Assembly: GCA_031404015.1 (NCBI GenBank)
Contig: JANNGT010000156.1
Location: 1-7,163 of the forward strand
DNA: 7,163 bases
Source: RPQJ01 sp031404015
GTDB taxonomy: Bacteria > Pseudomonadota > Gammaproteobacteria > Steroidobacterales > Steroidobacteraceae
Direction: 5' to 3'
Every line of letters begins with the position of its first letter. Position 1 is the first letter of the stretch. Shown in pieces: positions 1 through 6,021 of the stretch. Position numbers and translations under genes: made by a program. Under the pieces are notes generated by a model. It saw only the letters and a program-made list of their open reading frames with translations. It was not told the origin of the DNA and searched no databases.

Positions 1-885
1 GAACCCGGGGCCGCCGTCAAAGCTGGCGCCGTAGTCGCACGCCTGGACTCGCGCGAAACCTTGCTTGCGCGCACGGAGCAGCAGGCGCGTGTCAAACGCG
101 CGCAGCTGAACCTGGTGGCACTCGATCGTGAAGTCGCGCGATTGCGCGCAGCGGGCACGGCCGTTTCCCGTGTCAACGTGGACCAGGCTCAGGCCAATCG
201 CGATCTTGCCGAGGCAGACCTGCAGGTGGCCCGGGCCGAGCTGGCACAGACCCAGGACCAGCTCGTTCGCTCGACGCTTACAGCGCCTTTCGACGGTGTG
301 GTCTCGGAGCGCGTCCGTCGCATCGGCGAGGAAGTGGCACGCGGTGAAGTGATCGCCCGCATCGTGAATCCCGATGAGCTGGAGATCCGGTTGTTCGTGC
401 CGCTGCGACACGTGCGCGCCATCAAGCCGGGCCATGTGGTCGAAGTCAGCAGCGAACGCAAGGAATTCACCGCGACGGTCAGCGCGATCGTGCCGGCCGG
501 CGATCCGCGCACCCAGTCCTTCGAAGTCCTCGTGCAGGCCCCCGCGGTCGACGGCTTGCTGGCTGCTGGTAATACGGTGCAGGTGCGCCTGCCACTCGGC
601 GAGCCACAACGACGTCTGTCGGTGCCGCGCGACGCATTGATCATCCGGGCGGAAGGCCTGTACATCGTCAAGGTGGACAGCGAGCAGCGCGCTGAGCGCG
701 TTGCGGTCAAGGCGGGCGTGGCGGATGGTGACTGGATCGCGGTCGACGGGCCTGTGCGGGCCGGCGACCGCATCGTCATTCGCGGCGGTGAAACACTGCG
801 CGGCAAGGAAAAGCTCGACATCGTCGGCGTGTACGAAGAAGACGTGCGCAGCGCGAACGCAGGGGCCAGCCCGCCGACGGCGTGA
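1..885 (+). CDS. RND efflux periplasmic adaptor (membrane fusion protein), 5' truncated
   Basis: This is a periplasmic adaptor that links an inner-membrane RND pump to an outer-membrane channel. The frame is open from base 1, so the N-terminus (signal or lipobox and first beta strands) lies outside the window. Visible residues 1-16 (PGAAVKAGAVVARLDS) are the first lipoyl half-motif. Residues about 17-92 are an Ala/Gln/Arg/Leu-rich alpha-helical hairpin of coiled-coil type. The second lipoyl half starts at LTAPFDGVVSERVRRIGEEV, followed by beta-barrel (LEIRLFVPLRHVRAIKPG) and membrane-proximal segments (VPRDALIIRAEGLYIVKV, then GDRIVIRGGETLRGKEKL). The tail ends in a short Ala/Pro-rich stretch. 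An adaptor is usually followed by its pump gene, but here the next gene is an L,D-transpeptidase, so any partner must be upstream or elsewhere. The family is secure; the substrate cannot be told. Confidence 0.93.
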   Translation, partial: EPGAAVKAGAVVARLDSRETLLARTEQQARVKRAQLNLVALDREVARLRAAGTAVSRVNVDQAQANRDLAEADLQVARAELAQTQDQLVRSTLTAPFDGVVSERVRRIGEEVARGEVIARIVNPDELEIRLFVPLRHVRAIKPGHVVEVSSERKEFTATVSAIVPAGDPRTQSFEVLVQAPAVDGLLAAGNTVQVRLPLGEPQRRLSVPRDALIIRAEGLYIVKVDSEQRAERVAVKAGVADGDWIAVDGPVRAGDRIVIRGGETLRGKEKLDIVGVYEEDVRSANAGASPPTA

Positions 886-915
886 GACAACGCACAGCAA
901 AAACTCGTGGAGAGC

Positions 916-923
916 TATAAAAT
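916..923 (+). promoter_or_regulatory. Candidate -10 box (TATAAAAT) of the L,D-transpeptidase gene
   Basis: TATAAAAT stands out in a GC-rich 47-base gap between the adaptor stop (885) and the ATG at 933. No good -35 is found 16-19 bases upstream (best attempts CACAGC or CGCACA). Transcription would begin near 928-930, leaving only a few bases of leader before 933. This is inferred from sequence alone. Confidence 0.4.
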
Positions 924-932
924 CCGGGGTCC

Positions 933-1691
933 ATGGCCACGACCACCGTTGCACGCTTGAAAATTTTCCCAGTAACGCTGGCGTTTGTTGCGCTGCTAGC
1001 GCTCGGCTCGGCGCAGGCGCAGGGGTTTCGCTCCGGCCCATCTGAGTTGCCAGAGCCTGTGGCGGCGCCGACAACCGATTTCGTTCCGACGCCACCGGTC
1101 AGTGTCGGCGGAGCTGCAAGTCCACCGGCAATCGCGACGATGGCCGCCGTGACCGGCGCATTCAACAGCGGCTCGTTCGGCTCTGTGAGCGGCGGCAGCG
1201 TGCCGAACGTGCCCGTCGCGGCCGAGCCCTCAAGTGGTTTCGGCGCAGGCGCCTCGTCCAGCTTCGAGATGGCGGAGAAGGTCGTCGTGGACAAGTCCGA
1301 CCGCATGCTCTACCTGATGCGCCGCGGCCGGGTCGTCAAGGAGTACCCGATCAAGCTCGGACTCAATCCGTATGGCCACAAGCAGCGTGAAGGCGACTTC
1401 CGCACGCCCGAAGGCAAATACGACCTGGTGGCGCGCAATCCCCGCAGCGAATTTTTCCTGTCGATCAAGGTCTCGTATCCCAATCGAGAGGACGCCGCCG
1501 TCGCCAGCGAGAACGGCTATCCCCCTGGCGGTCTCATCATGATTCACGGCCAGCCGAACGTGCCAAAGCGGTCGGCCGAGCACTACGCGACGCGCGACTG
1601 GACCGACGGCTGCATCGCGCTGAGCAACGCCGACATGGTCGACGTGTGGATGCGCACCACCGTGGGGATCCCGATCGAGATCCGGCCATGA
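933..1691 (+). CDS. Exported L,D-transpeptidase-fold (YkuD) protein, YafK-like motif
   Basis: This is a 252-residue exported peptidoglycan enzyme. Residues 1-29 form a Sec signal peptide (basic start, hydrophobic LAFVALLALG, then SAQA before Q30), so it acts in the periplasm. Residues 30-110 are a Pro/Ser/Gly/Ala-rich low-complexity spacer. The YkuD catalytic domain spans about 112-252: VVVDKSDRMLYLMRRGRVVKEYPIKLG is its start, MIHG carries the conserved H205-G206, and DWTDGCIALSN carries the nucleophile C227. The usual SHGC is replaced by TDGC, and DWTxGCIAL is typical of the YafK (COG3034) branch, which includes the E. coli amidase DpaA that cuts Lpp from murein. Cross-linking versus cleavage cannot be decided here. 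ATG 933 follows a weak GGGG; an in-frame TTG at 957 would also leave a good signal peptide. The stop overlaps ppnN. Confidence 0.9.
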   Translation: MATTTVARLKIFPVTLAFVALLALGSAQAQGFRSGPSELPEPVAAPTTDFVPTPPVSVGGAASPPAIATMAAVTGAFNSGSFGSVSGGSVPNVPVAAEPSSGFGAGASSSFEMAEKVVVDKSDRMLYLMRRGRVVKEYPIKLGLNPYGHKQREGDFRTPEGKYDLVARNPRSEFFLSIKVSYPNREDAAVASENGYPPGGLIMIHGQPNVPKRSAEHYATRDWTDGCIALSNADMVDVWMRTTVGIPIEIRP

Positions 1692-3100
1692 TGATGCGCC
1701 GGGCCGAAGTGGCCATCCCCGCAGGCCCTGCCGATGACGACTCGCTCGTCGATGCCCGCGTCACGCCGACGGGCAGCCTCGAGAATCTCTCGCAGATGGA
1801 AGTCGACCGGCTGCTCGATTCGTCGCGCGGCGGCCTTTATCCGCTATACCGCCGCTGTTCGCTGGCCGTGCTGAACAGCGGCGGCGAGACGGACGATGCC
1901 CGCGCCATCTTCGACCGGTACGCCGATTTCGACATCGACATCGTGCGCCAGGCCTGGGGCATTAAGCTCGAACTGCACAATGCGCCCGCGGCGGCCTTCG
2001 TCGACGGCCGCATGATCCGCGGCATCCAGGAGCACCTGTTCGCGGTGCTGCGGGACATCCTCTACATCCACGGCGAGGTATACGAGCACGGCAGCATCGA
2101 GCTGCGCGAATCCGCAGGGATTACCAATGCGGTATACCGTGTGCTGCGCAACGCCGGTCTCCTGCAACCCCGTGTCCGCCCCGACGTGGTCGTCTGCTGG
2201 GGCGGCCACTCGATTGGCCGGGATGAGTACGAGTACACCAAGCTCGTCGGCTACGAACTCGGCCTGCGCAGCCTGAACGTCTGCACCGGCTGTGGGCCCG
2301 GCGCGATGAAGGGTCCGATGAAGGGCGCGGCGATCGGCCACGCCAAGCAGCGCATCCAGTCGGGGCGCTACATCGGCCTGACCGAGCCCGGCATCATCGC
2401 GGCCGAGCCGCCGAATGCCATCGTCAATCAACTGGTGATCCTGCCCGACATCGAGAAGCGGCTCGAGGCGTTCGTGCGGATCGGGCACGGCATCGTGGTG
2501 TTTCCGGGCGGTGCGGGTACGGCCGAAGAAATCCTGTACCTCCTCGGCATCCTGCTCGATCCACAAAACGAGCAGCAGCCGTACCCGGTGGTGTTCACCG
2601 GGCCGCGTGGCAGCGAGGAATACTGGCACCAGGTCGATGCGTTCCTGGTCGGCACGCTCGGTGAGCGTGTGCGGCAGTGTTATCGCATCGTCGTGGGCGA
2701 TCCGGCCGAAGTGGCACGCGAGATGTTGCGCGGCATGGGCGCCGTGCGCGAGTTCCGTCGACGCGCGAGCGACGCCTACAATTTCAACTGGTTGTTGCGC
2801 ATACCGCACGGCTTGCAGCAGCCGTTCGAGCCGACGCACGAAACGATGGCTGCGCTCAAGCTGCGGCGGGACGCTCCTCCGCACGAACTGGCGTATGGCC
2901 TGCGCCGCGCGTTCTCCGGCATCGTAGCGGGCAACGTCAAGGAATCGGGCCTGCGGCTGATCGATGAAAAGGGCCCGTTCGAGCTGCACGGCGACCCCGA
3001 ACTGCTCCACCCGCTCGACGCGTTGCTGGCGTTGTTCGTGCGGCAGCGGCGCATGAAGCTCTCCGGCGAGTACAAGCCCTGTTACCGCATCGTCGCGTGA
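1688..3100 (+). CDS. ppnN: Nucleotide 5'-monophosphate nucleosidase PpnN (YgdH/LOG family)
   Basis: PpnN cleaves purine and pyrimidine nucleoside monophosphates into base and ribose 5-phosphate. In E. coli it is a cytoplasmic enzyme stimulated by (p)ppGpp. This 470-residue protein matches the E. coli protein as I remember it over its whole length (about 454 residues there). The N-terminal domain has GSLENLSQMEVDRLL (29-43), CSLAVLNSG (57-65) and KLELHNAPAAAFVDGRMIR (93-111). The Rossmann-type LOG core has CWGGHS (170-175), CTGCGPGAMKGPMKGAA (199-215), PDIEKRLEAFVRIGHG (253-268) and the nucleotide site PGGAGTAEE (273-281). The C-terminal domain holds SDAYNFNW (361-368) and RRAFSGIVAGNVKE (406-419). 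ATG 1688 is chosen because it overlaps the upstream stop as ATGA; 1691 and 1694 are adjacent ATGs. About 20 residues precede the conserved start, and those are likely poorly conserved. Confidence 0.95.
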   Translation: MMMRRAEVAIPAGPADDDSLVDARVTPTGSLENLSQMEVDRLLDSSRGGLYPLYRRCSLAVLNSGGETDDARAIFDRYADFDIDIVRQAWGIKLELHNAPAAAFVDGRMIRGIQEHLFAVLRDILYIHGEVYEHGSIELRESAGITNAVYRVLRNAGLLQPRVRPDVVVCWGGHSIGRDEYEYTKLVGYELGLRSLNVCTGCGPGAMKGPMKGAAIGHAKQRIQSGRYIGLTEPGIIAAEPPNAIVNQLVILPDIEKRLEAFVRIGHGIVVFPGGAGTAEEILYLLGILLDPQNEQQPYPVVFTGPRGSEEYWHQVDAFLVGTLGERVRQCYRIVVGDPAEVAREMLRGMGAVREFRRRASDAYNFNWLLRIPHGLQQPFEPTHETMAALKLRRDAPPHELAYGLRRAFSGIVAGNVKESGLRLIDEKGPFELHGDPELLHPLDALLALFVRQRRMKLSGEYKPCYRIVA

Positions 3101-3176
3101 GGGCAACCGCGCCGTAACTGTGACGCAGTGCCGGACGTTGCGTGGCCGCTTCGGTACCGTGACTCCATCGTGCCAC

Positions 3177-3189
3177 CAGTGAATCACTG
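3177..3189. repeat. 13-base palindrome upstream of the 65-codon gene
   Basis: CAGTGA-A-TCACTG is a perfect 6-base inverted repeat with a one-base centre, ending 2 bases before the ATG at 3192. It sits exactly where a Shine-Dalgarno sequence would be, and none is present. It could be an operator or an mRNA hairpin, or it could be chance. Confidence 0.4.
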
Positions 3190-3191
3190 CA

Positions 3192-3389
3192 ATGTCTGAC
3201 CGTAAGCCCGGCCCGGCCAAATTCGGCGCCGCCTCGGACGGCTGGGACGCCTATAACGACTGGCTCGAACGCGTGCGGCAGCCTGCGCCGCCTTCGCGAC
3301 AGGCCGTGATCAGCAAATCGCTGTATAGCATCGCAAGCTACAAGACATGGGCCGACAAGGCGCGCGACGCCTTCGACAAGCCCAAGTAA
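3192..3389 (+). CDS. Small hypothetical protein, 65 residues
   Basis: I do not recognise a family for this protein. It is hydrophilic and rich in Lys, Asp, Ala and Trp, with no membrane segment, signal peptide or cysteine, so probably cytoplasmic. Two aromatic-rich stretches are seen: DGWDAYNDWLERV (16-28), likely helical, and SLYSIASYKTWADKARDAF (43-61), also helix-compatible, joined by a proline-rich turn (RQPAPPSRQ). Third codon positions are mostly G or C, as in the neighbouring genes, which supports coding. ATG 3192 is the first start after an in-frame TGA at 3180, but it has no Shine-Dalgarno and is preceded by a palindrome. The gene lies 91 bases after ppnN and is followed by a GC-rich hairpin, so it could be a separate small transcription unit. 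A comparison with relatives' genomes would settle whether it is conserved. Confidence 0.6.
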   Translation: MSDRKPGPAKFGAASDGWDAYNDWLERVRQPAPPSRQAVISKSLYSIASYKTWADKARDAFDKPK

Positions 3390-3397
3390 GGGCTAAA

Positions 3398-3415
3398 GGC
3401 CGGCCGCTGCCGGCC
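3398..3415 (+). terminator. GC-rich hairpin after the 65-codon gene, possible terminator
   Basis: GGCCGGC, loop CGCT, GCCGGCC forms a perfect 7-bp stem starting 8 bases after the stop codon. The following bases (GTTACC) are not a proper T-run, so rho-independent termination would be weak. It could instead protect the 3' end of the transcript. Confidence 0.45.
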
Positions 3416-3462
3416 GTTACCGGGTAGGACTCGCGGACCTACAGCCGCGGACGGCTTTGGAC

Positions 3463-3468
3463 TAAAAT
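3463..3468 (+). promoter_or_regulatory. Candidate -10 box (TAAAAT) for the small-ORF/msrB/FKBP operon
   Basis: TAAAAT, in the context GGACTAAAATTC, is an AT-rich patch in GC-rich DNA 22 bases before the ATG at 3490. No clear -35 hexamer lies 16-18 bases upstream. It resembles the TATAAAAT box found before the L,D-transpeptidase gene. It is the only promoter-like signal for the three tightly packed genes downstream. Confidence 0.4.
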
Positions 3469-3489
3469 TCAACCCCCGGCGTGCTCCCA

Positions 3490-3654
3490 ATGGAACGATT
3501 TCTAAAGTGCCTCGACGATCTCGACGACCTGACGGTCGTGTTTCGCGTGCAGGCGCCGGCGGTGATCGTCACCGCGCTGCTGGCCGTGGCCTTCTTTGCC
3601 GGCCTGAGTGCGCTGCTGCTGCTTGGCCCGCCGGATCTGCTCGCCGCACCCTGA
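3490..3654 (+). CDS. Small single-span membrane protein, 54 residues
   Basis: This is an unrecognised short ORF. The translation begins MERFLKCLDDLDDLTVVFRV and ends PPDLLAAP. Residues about 21-46 form one strongly hydrophobic segment (APAVIVTALLAVAFFAGLS followed by ALLLLG), so an inner-membrane anchor is predicted. The N-terminal 18 residues are acidic and probably cytoplasmic. The start ATG 3490 lacks a good Shine-Dalgarno. The TGA at 3652-3654 overlaps the Shine-Dalgarno of msrB, and 13 bases separate this stop from the msrB ATG, which suggests translational coupling. Its place between a promoter-like box and msrB, and its coherent membrane segment, favour a real gene. GC-rich DNA can also produce hydrophobic ORFs by chance, so confidence is moderate. 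Confidence 0.55.
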   Translation: MERFLKCLDDLDDLTVVFRVQAPAVIVTALLAVAFFAGLSALLLLGPPDLLAAP

Positions 3655-3667
3655 GGGGAAACCCACG

Positions 3668-4072
3668 ATGAACGACGACGAAAAGCGCCTACCCGGCGAG
3701 GACGAACTGCGCGCGCGATTGAGTGCGGACCAGATCCAGGTCACGCAGCACAAAGGCACCGAGCGGCCGTTCACCGGGCGCTACCTGCACAACAAGGAGC
3801 AAGGCGTCTACCTTTGCGTCGTGTGCGGCACGGAGCTGTTTGCATCGGACACCAAGTACGACTCCGGCTCTGGCTGGCCGTCGTTCTGGTTGCCCCTTGC
3901 GGGTGATCGAGTCGCGACGCATCGCGATGTGGCGCACGGCATGGTCCGCACCGAAGTCACCTGCGCCAAGTGCGGTTCGCACCTGGGACACGTGTTCGAG
4001 GACGGACCGCAACCCACCGGCCTGCGCTACTGTGTCAATTCCGCCTCGCTCGATTTCAAACAGAAGGACTAG
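3668..4072 (+). CDS. msrB: Peptide-methionine (R)-S-oxide reductase MsrB
   Basis: MsrB reduces the R-epimer of methionine sulfoxide in oxidised proteins back to methionine. This 134-residue protein has the usual single-domain length and no signal peptide, so it is cytoplasmic. Visible landmarks are VTQHKGTERPFTG (25-37), the first zinc pair C50-x-x-C53 (CVVCGTELF), KYDSGSGWPSF (63-73), the second zinc pair C99-x-x-C102 (CAKCGSHLGHVF), DGPQPTG (112-118) and the catalytic C122 in RYCVNSASL. The resolving cysteine found in many relatives (SGCGWPSF) is Ser68 here. ATG 3668 is chosen for the strong AGGGGA eight bases upstream; an upstream in-frame start at 3608 would add residues unlike the family. 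It lies in an apparent operon with the membrane ORF before it and the FKBP gene two bases after. Confidence 0.96.
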   Translation: MNDDEKRLPGEDELRARLSADQIQVTQHKGTERPFTGRYLHNKEQGVYLCVVCGTELFASDTKYDSGSGWPSFWLPLAGDRVATHRDVAHGMVRTEVTCAKCGSHLGHVFEDGPQPTGLRYCVNSASLDFKQKD

Positions 4073-4074
4073 CG

Positions 4075-4548
4075 ATGCACGCTGCCGCCCGTCACCCCGT
4101 ATCGTTCCGCAGCGCCACGCTGGTGCTGCTCGGCTGCGCAACGCTTCTTGGTTGTGCGCGCACGCCGGTGCCTGCGGCGGCGCCCGAGAATCGTGTGGCT
4201 ACGCTCACCGCAACGGACCTCAGTGTCGGTTCGGGCGCGGCAGCCGTGACGGGCGCGAAAGTGACGGTGCACTACACGGGCTGGCTCTACGACGGCACCA
4301 AGCCCGACCAGAAGGGCACTGAATTCGACAGCTCGCGCAATAAGGGCGACCCGTTCAGCTTCGTGCTGGGGCAGCGGCAGGTGATCGCCGGTTGGGACCA
4401 GGGCGTAGCGGGCATGCAGGTCGGCGGCCAGCGTCGGCTCGTGATACCCAGCGACCTCGCGTACGGCGACAGCGGTGCGGGCGGCGTGATTCCGCCGGGA
4501 GCCACGCTGGTGTTCGATGTCGAGCTGCTCGACGTGCAGGCGCCCTGA
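4075..4548 (+). CDS. FKBP-type peptidyl-prolyl cis-trans isomerase, probable lipoprotein
   Basis: FKBPs speed cis-trans isomerisation of prolyl bonds during folding. This 157-residue protein has an N-terminal hydrophobic segment with two possible lipoprotein cleavage boxes, LLGC at C21 and LLGC at C27, so it is predicted to be lipid-anchored and face the periplasm. The FKBP domain covers about 41-157: VTVHYTGWLYDG (with its Tyr), FDSS, FSFVLGQRQVIAGWDQGVAGM, GGQRRLVIPSDLAYG and IPPGATLVFDVELLDV. These contain the Tyr, Asp, Phe, Val-Ile, Trp, Tyr and Phe residues that line the usual binding pocket. The loop between YDG and FDSS is about eight residues longer (TKPDQKGTE) than in minimal FKBPs. 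ATG 4075 has AGAAGGA six bases upstream, overlapping the end of msrB, and it follows that stop by two bases, indicating cotranscription. Confidence 0.95.
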   Translation: MHAAARHPVSFRSATLVLLGCATLLGCARTPVPAAAPENRVATLTATDLSVGSGAAAVTGAKVTVHYTGWLYDGTKPDQKGTEFDSSRNKGDPFSFVLGQRQVIAGWDQGVAGMQVGGQRRLVIPSDLAYGDSGAGGVIPPGATLVFDVELLDVQAP

Positions 4549-4563
4549 CCCGGACCGCTGCGT

Positions 4564-5190
4564 CTATTTCACCGACGGGTTCAACGCATACGTGCCGGTA
4601 AGTCGCGCTTCGGCGAGGTTGTGCTCTGCGATCGCATCTTTTACCTGCTGCCCCGTGAACGCGCCCTCGACCGGACAGCGGACGAGGTCGGTGGCGTACA
4701 GCGTGAAGTGATAGTGATGCAGCAGCGTGTCGTTCCACGGCGGGCACGGCCCGTCATAACCGAAGTACTCCCCTTGCATGTCCTTGTCGCCAGCGAACCA
4801 GAGCGTGTAATCGTTGCGGCCCTGCCGCGAACCCGCCGGACCGCGCGGGTTGCGCTTGCCCCGCGCGCTCACGGTGTCCGATGCGGAGCCCGCTGCGATC
4901 TCGCTGATCGTGGGCGGCAGGTCGACCATCACCCAATGCCAGAAATTCGTGCGGGGCAGGTCCGCTGGCACGATGCGGCCTTCCTGGTTGACGTCGTCCG
5001 GGCGGGTGGGCACGTCGACGTCGACGCACAGCAGCACCAGCGACTTCGCCGTTGATGGCACGCCTGTCCAGCGCAGGTGCGGATTGCGGTTGCTGCTCAT
5101 CCGGGCGTGCTGGGTCGCGTCGGGCGCGCAGAAGGCGAATTCCGCGGGAATACGCTGGCCGTGAACGAAGCTCGACGACATCAGGTGCAC
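4564..5190 (-). CDS. PEBP/YbhB-YbcL (Raf kinase inhibitor-like) family protein
   Basis: This is a phosphatidylethanolamine-binding-protein fold of 208 residues; the role of bacterial members is not settled. Visible family features are the opening GQRIPAEFAF, NRNPHLRWTGVPSTAKSLVLLCVDVDVP (34-61), FWHWVMVDLP (83-92) and the ligand-pocket stretch GYDGPCPPWND (144-154) followed by HHYHFTLYATDL (158-169). No signal peptide is seen, so it is probably cytoplasmic. It is longer than the usual 155-185 residues, with an insert at about 62-82 before FWHW and an Arg/Gly-rich loop at 107-125. GTG 5190 is chosen because GGAG sits nine bases upstream (5200-5203); ATG 5181 is the alternative. Its 3' end is 15 bases from the FKBP stop, convergent. 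It diverges from the alpha/beta hydrolase across about 110 bases. Confidence 0.93.
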   Translation of the reverse strand: MHLMSSSFVHGQRIPAEFAFCAPDATQHARMSSNRNPHLRWTGVPSTAKSLVLLCVDVDVPTRPDDVNQEGRIVPADLPRTNFWHWVMVDLPPTISEIAAGSASDTVSARGKRNPRGPAGSRQGRNDYTLWFAGDKDMQGEYFGYDGPCPPWNDTLLHHYHFTLYATDLVRCPVEGAFTGQQVKDAIAEHNLAEARLTGTYALNPSVK

Positions 5191-5301
5191 TGGGGTTCAC
5201 TCCGGTCCTTGTGTGCGGCCGATGATGCCACGGGCCGGCGGCGAACCGGCAGGGATCTGGCACACTGCAATGCGTCATTCCTTGCGCAGGACCACGCCGC
5301 G

Positions 5302-6000
5302 TTGACCGACGACATCACCGCGCCCACCGCTGCGTTCAAGCCGCCTGCGCCGCAGGCCGCGGAGCTTCCCGGGCCTGCGGGTACGCTCGAGGCGCGCATT
5401 GAGGATCCCATTCCGCCGGCCGGACGCCGACGCGTGATCGGTGTGGTTTGTCACCCGCATCCGCTGCATGGCGGCACGATGCAGAACAAGGTGGTGCACA
5501 CGGCGGCGCGCGCCATGCAGGAAGCGGGCGCTGCCACGGTGCGTTTCAACTTTCGCGGTGTCGGTCGCAGCACGGGCCGCTACGACGGCGGTCCGGGTGA
5601 GCTTGCGGATGCACTGGCCGTGATCGACTGGGCCCGCCGCCACTTCGATTGCGATGCGTTGTGGCTCGCCGGTTTTTCGTTCGGTGCGGCGACGGCGCTG
5701 CAGGCTGCGACGCAAGGTGCGCGTCCCCTGCGGCTGATGACGATCGCACCTCCGGTAGGCCGCATCATCACCACGCCGGTGCCGCGACCAGAGTGCCCCT
5801 GGTTGATCGTCCAGGGCGACCAGGACGAGCTGGTTGATCTCGAAGCCGTGCGGCAGTGGGCGGCGGGCTACACCCCCATGCCGGAGCTGCACGTGATCGA
5901 TGGAGCGGAGCACTTCTTCCACGGCAAGCTGACGCTGCTGCGCGAGGCATTGCTCGCCTTCCTGCGCGACGACAGTGCCGAACGTACGGCGCAGCCCTGA
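5302..6000 (+). CDS. Alpha/beta hydrolase (COG2945-type serine hydrolase)
   Basis: This is a predicted cytoplasmic esterase-like hydrolase of 232 residues; the substrate is unknown. Key features counted from the TTG are GVVCHPHPLHGGTMQNKVV (47-65), typical of this branch, then FNFRGVGRSTGRYDGGPGE (82-100). The nucleophile elbow GFSFG carries Ser126. The motif QGDQDELV carries a probable catalytic Asp (D175), and GAEHFF carries His204, so a complete triad is present. The open frame extends upstream to 5077, but that part overlaps the divergent PEBP gene and does not resemble the family. No ATG or GTG lies near the conserved start. TTG 5302 has AGGA ten bases upstream and gives a plausible length, with about 25 poorly ordered Pro/Ala residues first. 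The stop lies 85 bases from the convergent HU-like gene. Confidence 0.88.
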   Translation: MTDDITAPTAAFKPPAPQAAELPGPAGTLEARIEDPIPPAGRRRVIGVVCHPHPLHGGTMQNKVVHTAARAMQEAGAATVRFNFRGVGRSTGRYDGGPGELADALAVIDWARRHFDCDALWLAGFSFGAATALQAATQGARPLRLMTIAPPVGRIITTPVPRPECPWLIVQGDQDELVDLEAVRQWAAGYTPMPELHVIDGAEHFFHGKLTLLREALLAFLRDDSAERTAQP

Positions 6001-6021
6001 TATTGCAGGGCATAAATGAAA

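Noticed and set aside
1844..3220. 458-codon open frame antisense to ppnN
   Set aside because: It mirrors the strongly supported ppnN gene. Long antisense frames are expected in GC-rich coding DNA, and the translation (rich in His, Asp and Arg, with no recognisable motif) looks like a shadow.
4549..4563. Terminator between the convergent FKBP and PEBP genes
   Set aside because: The 15-base gap and adjoining bases hold no clear inverted repeat with a T-run, so none is called.
5258..5276. Sigma-54-like site before the hydrolase (TGGCAC then TGC)
   Set aside because: The GG and GC elements are 11 bases apart instead of the fixed 10, and the second element reads AATGC rather than TTGC, so the site would not be expected to work.
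5077..5301. Upstream extension of the hydrolase to 5077
   Set aside because: It would overlap the divergent PEBP gene by over 100 bases, and the added residues do not match the hydrolase family.
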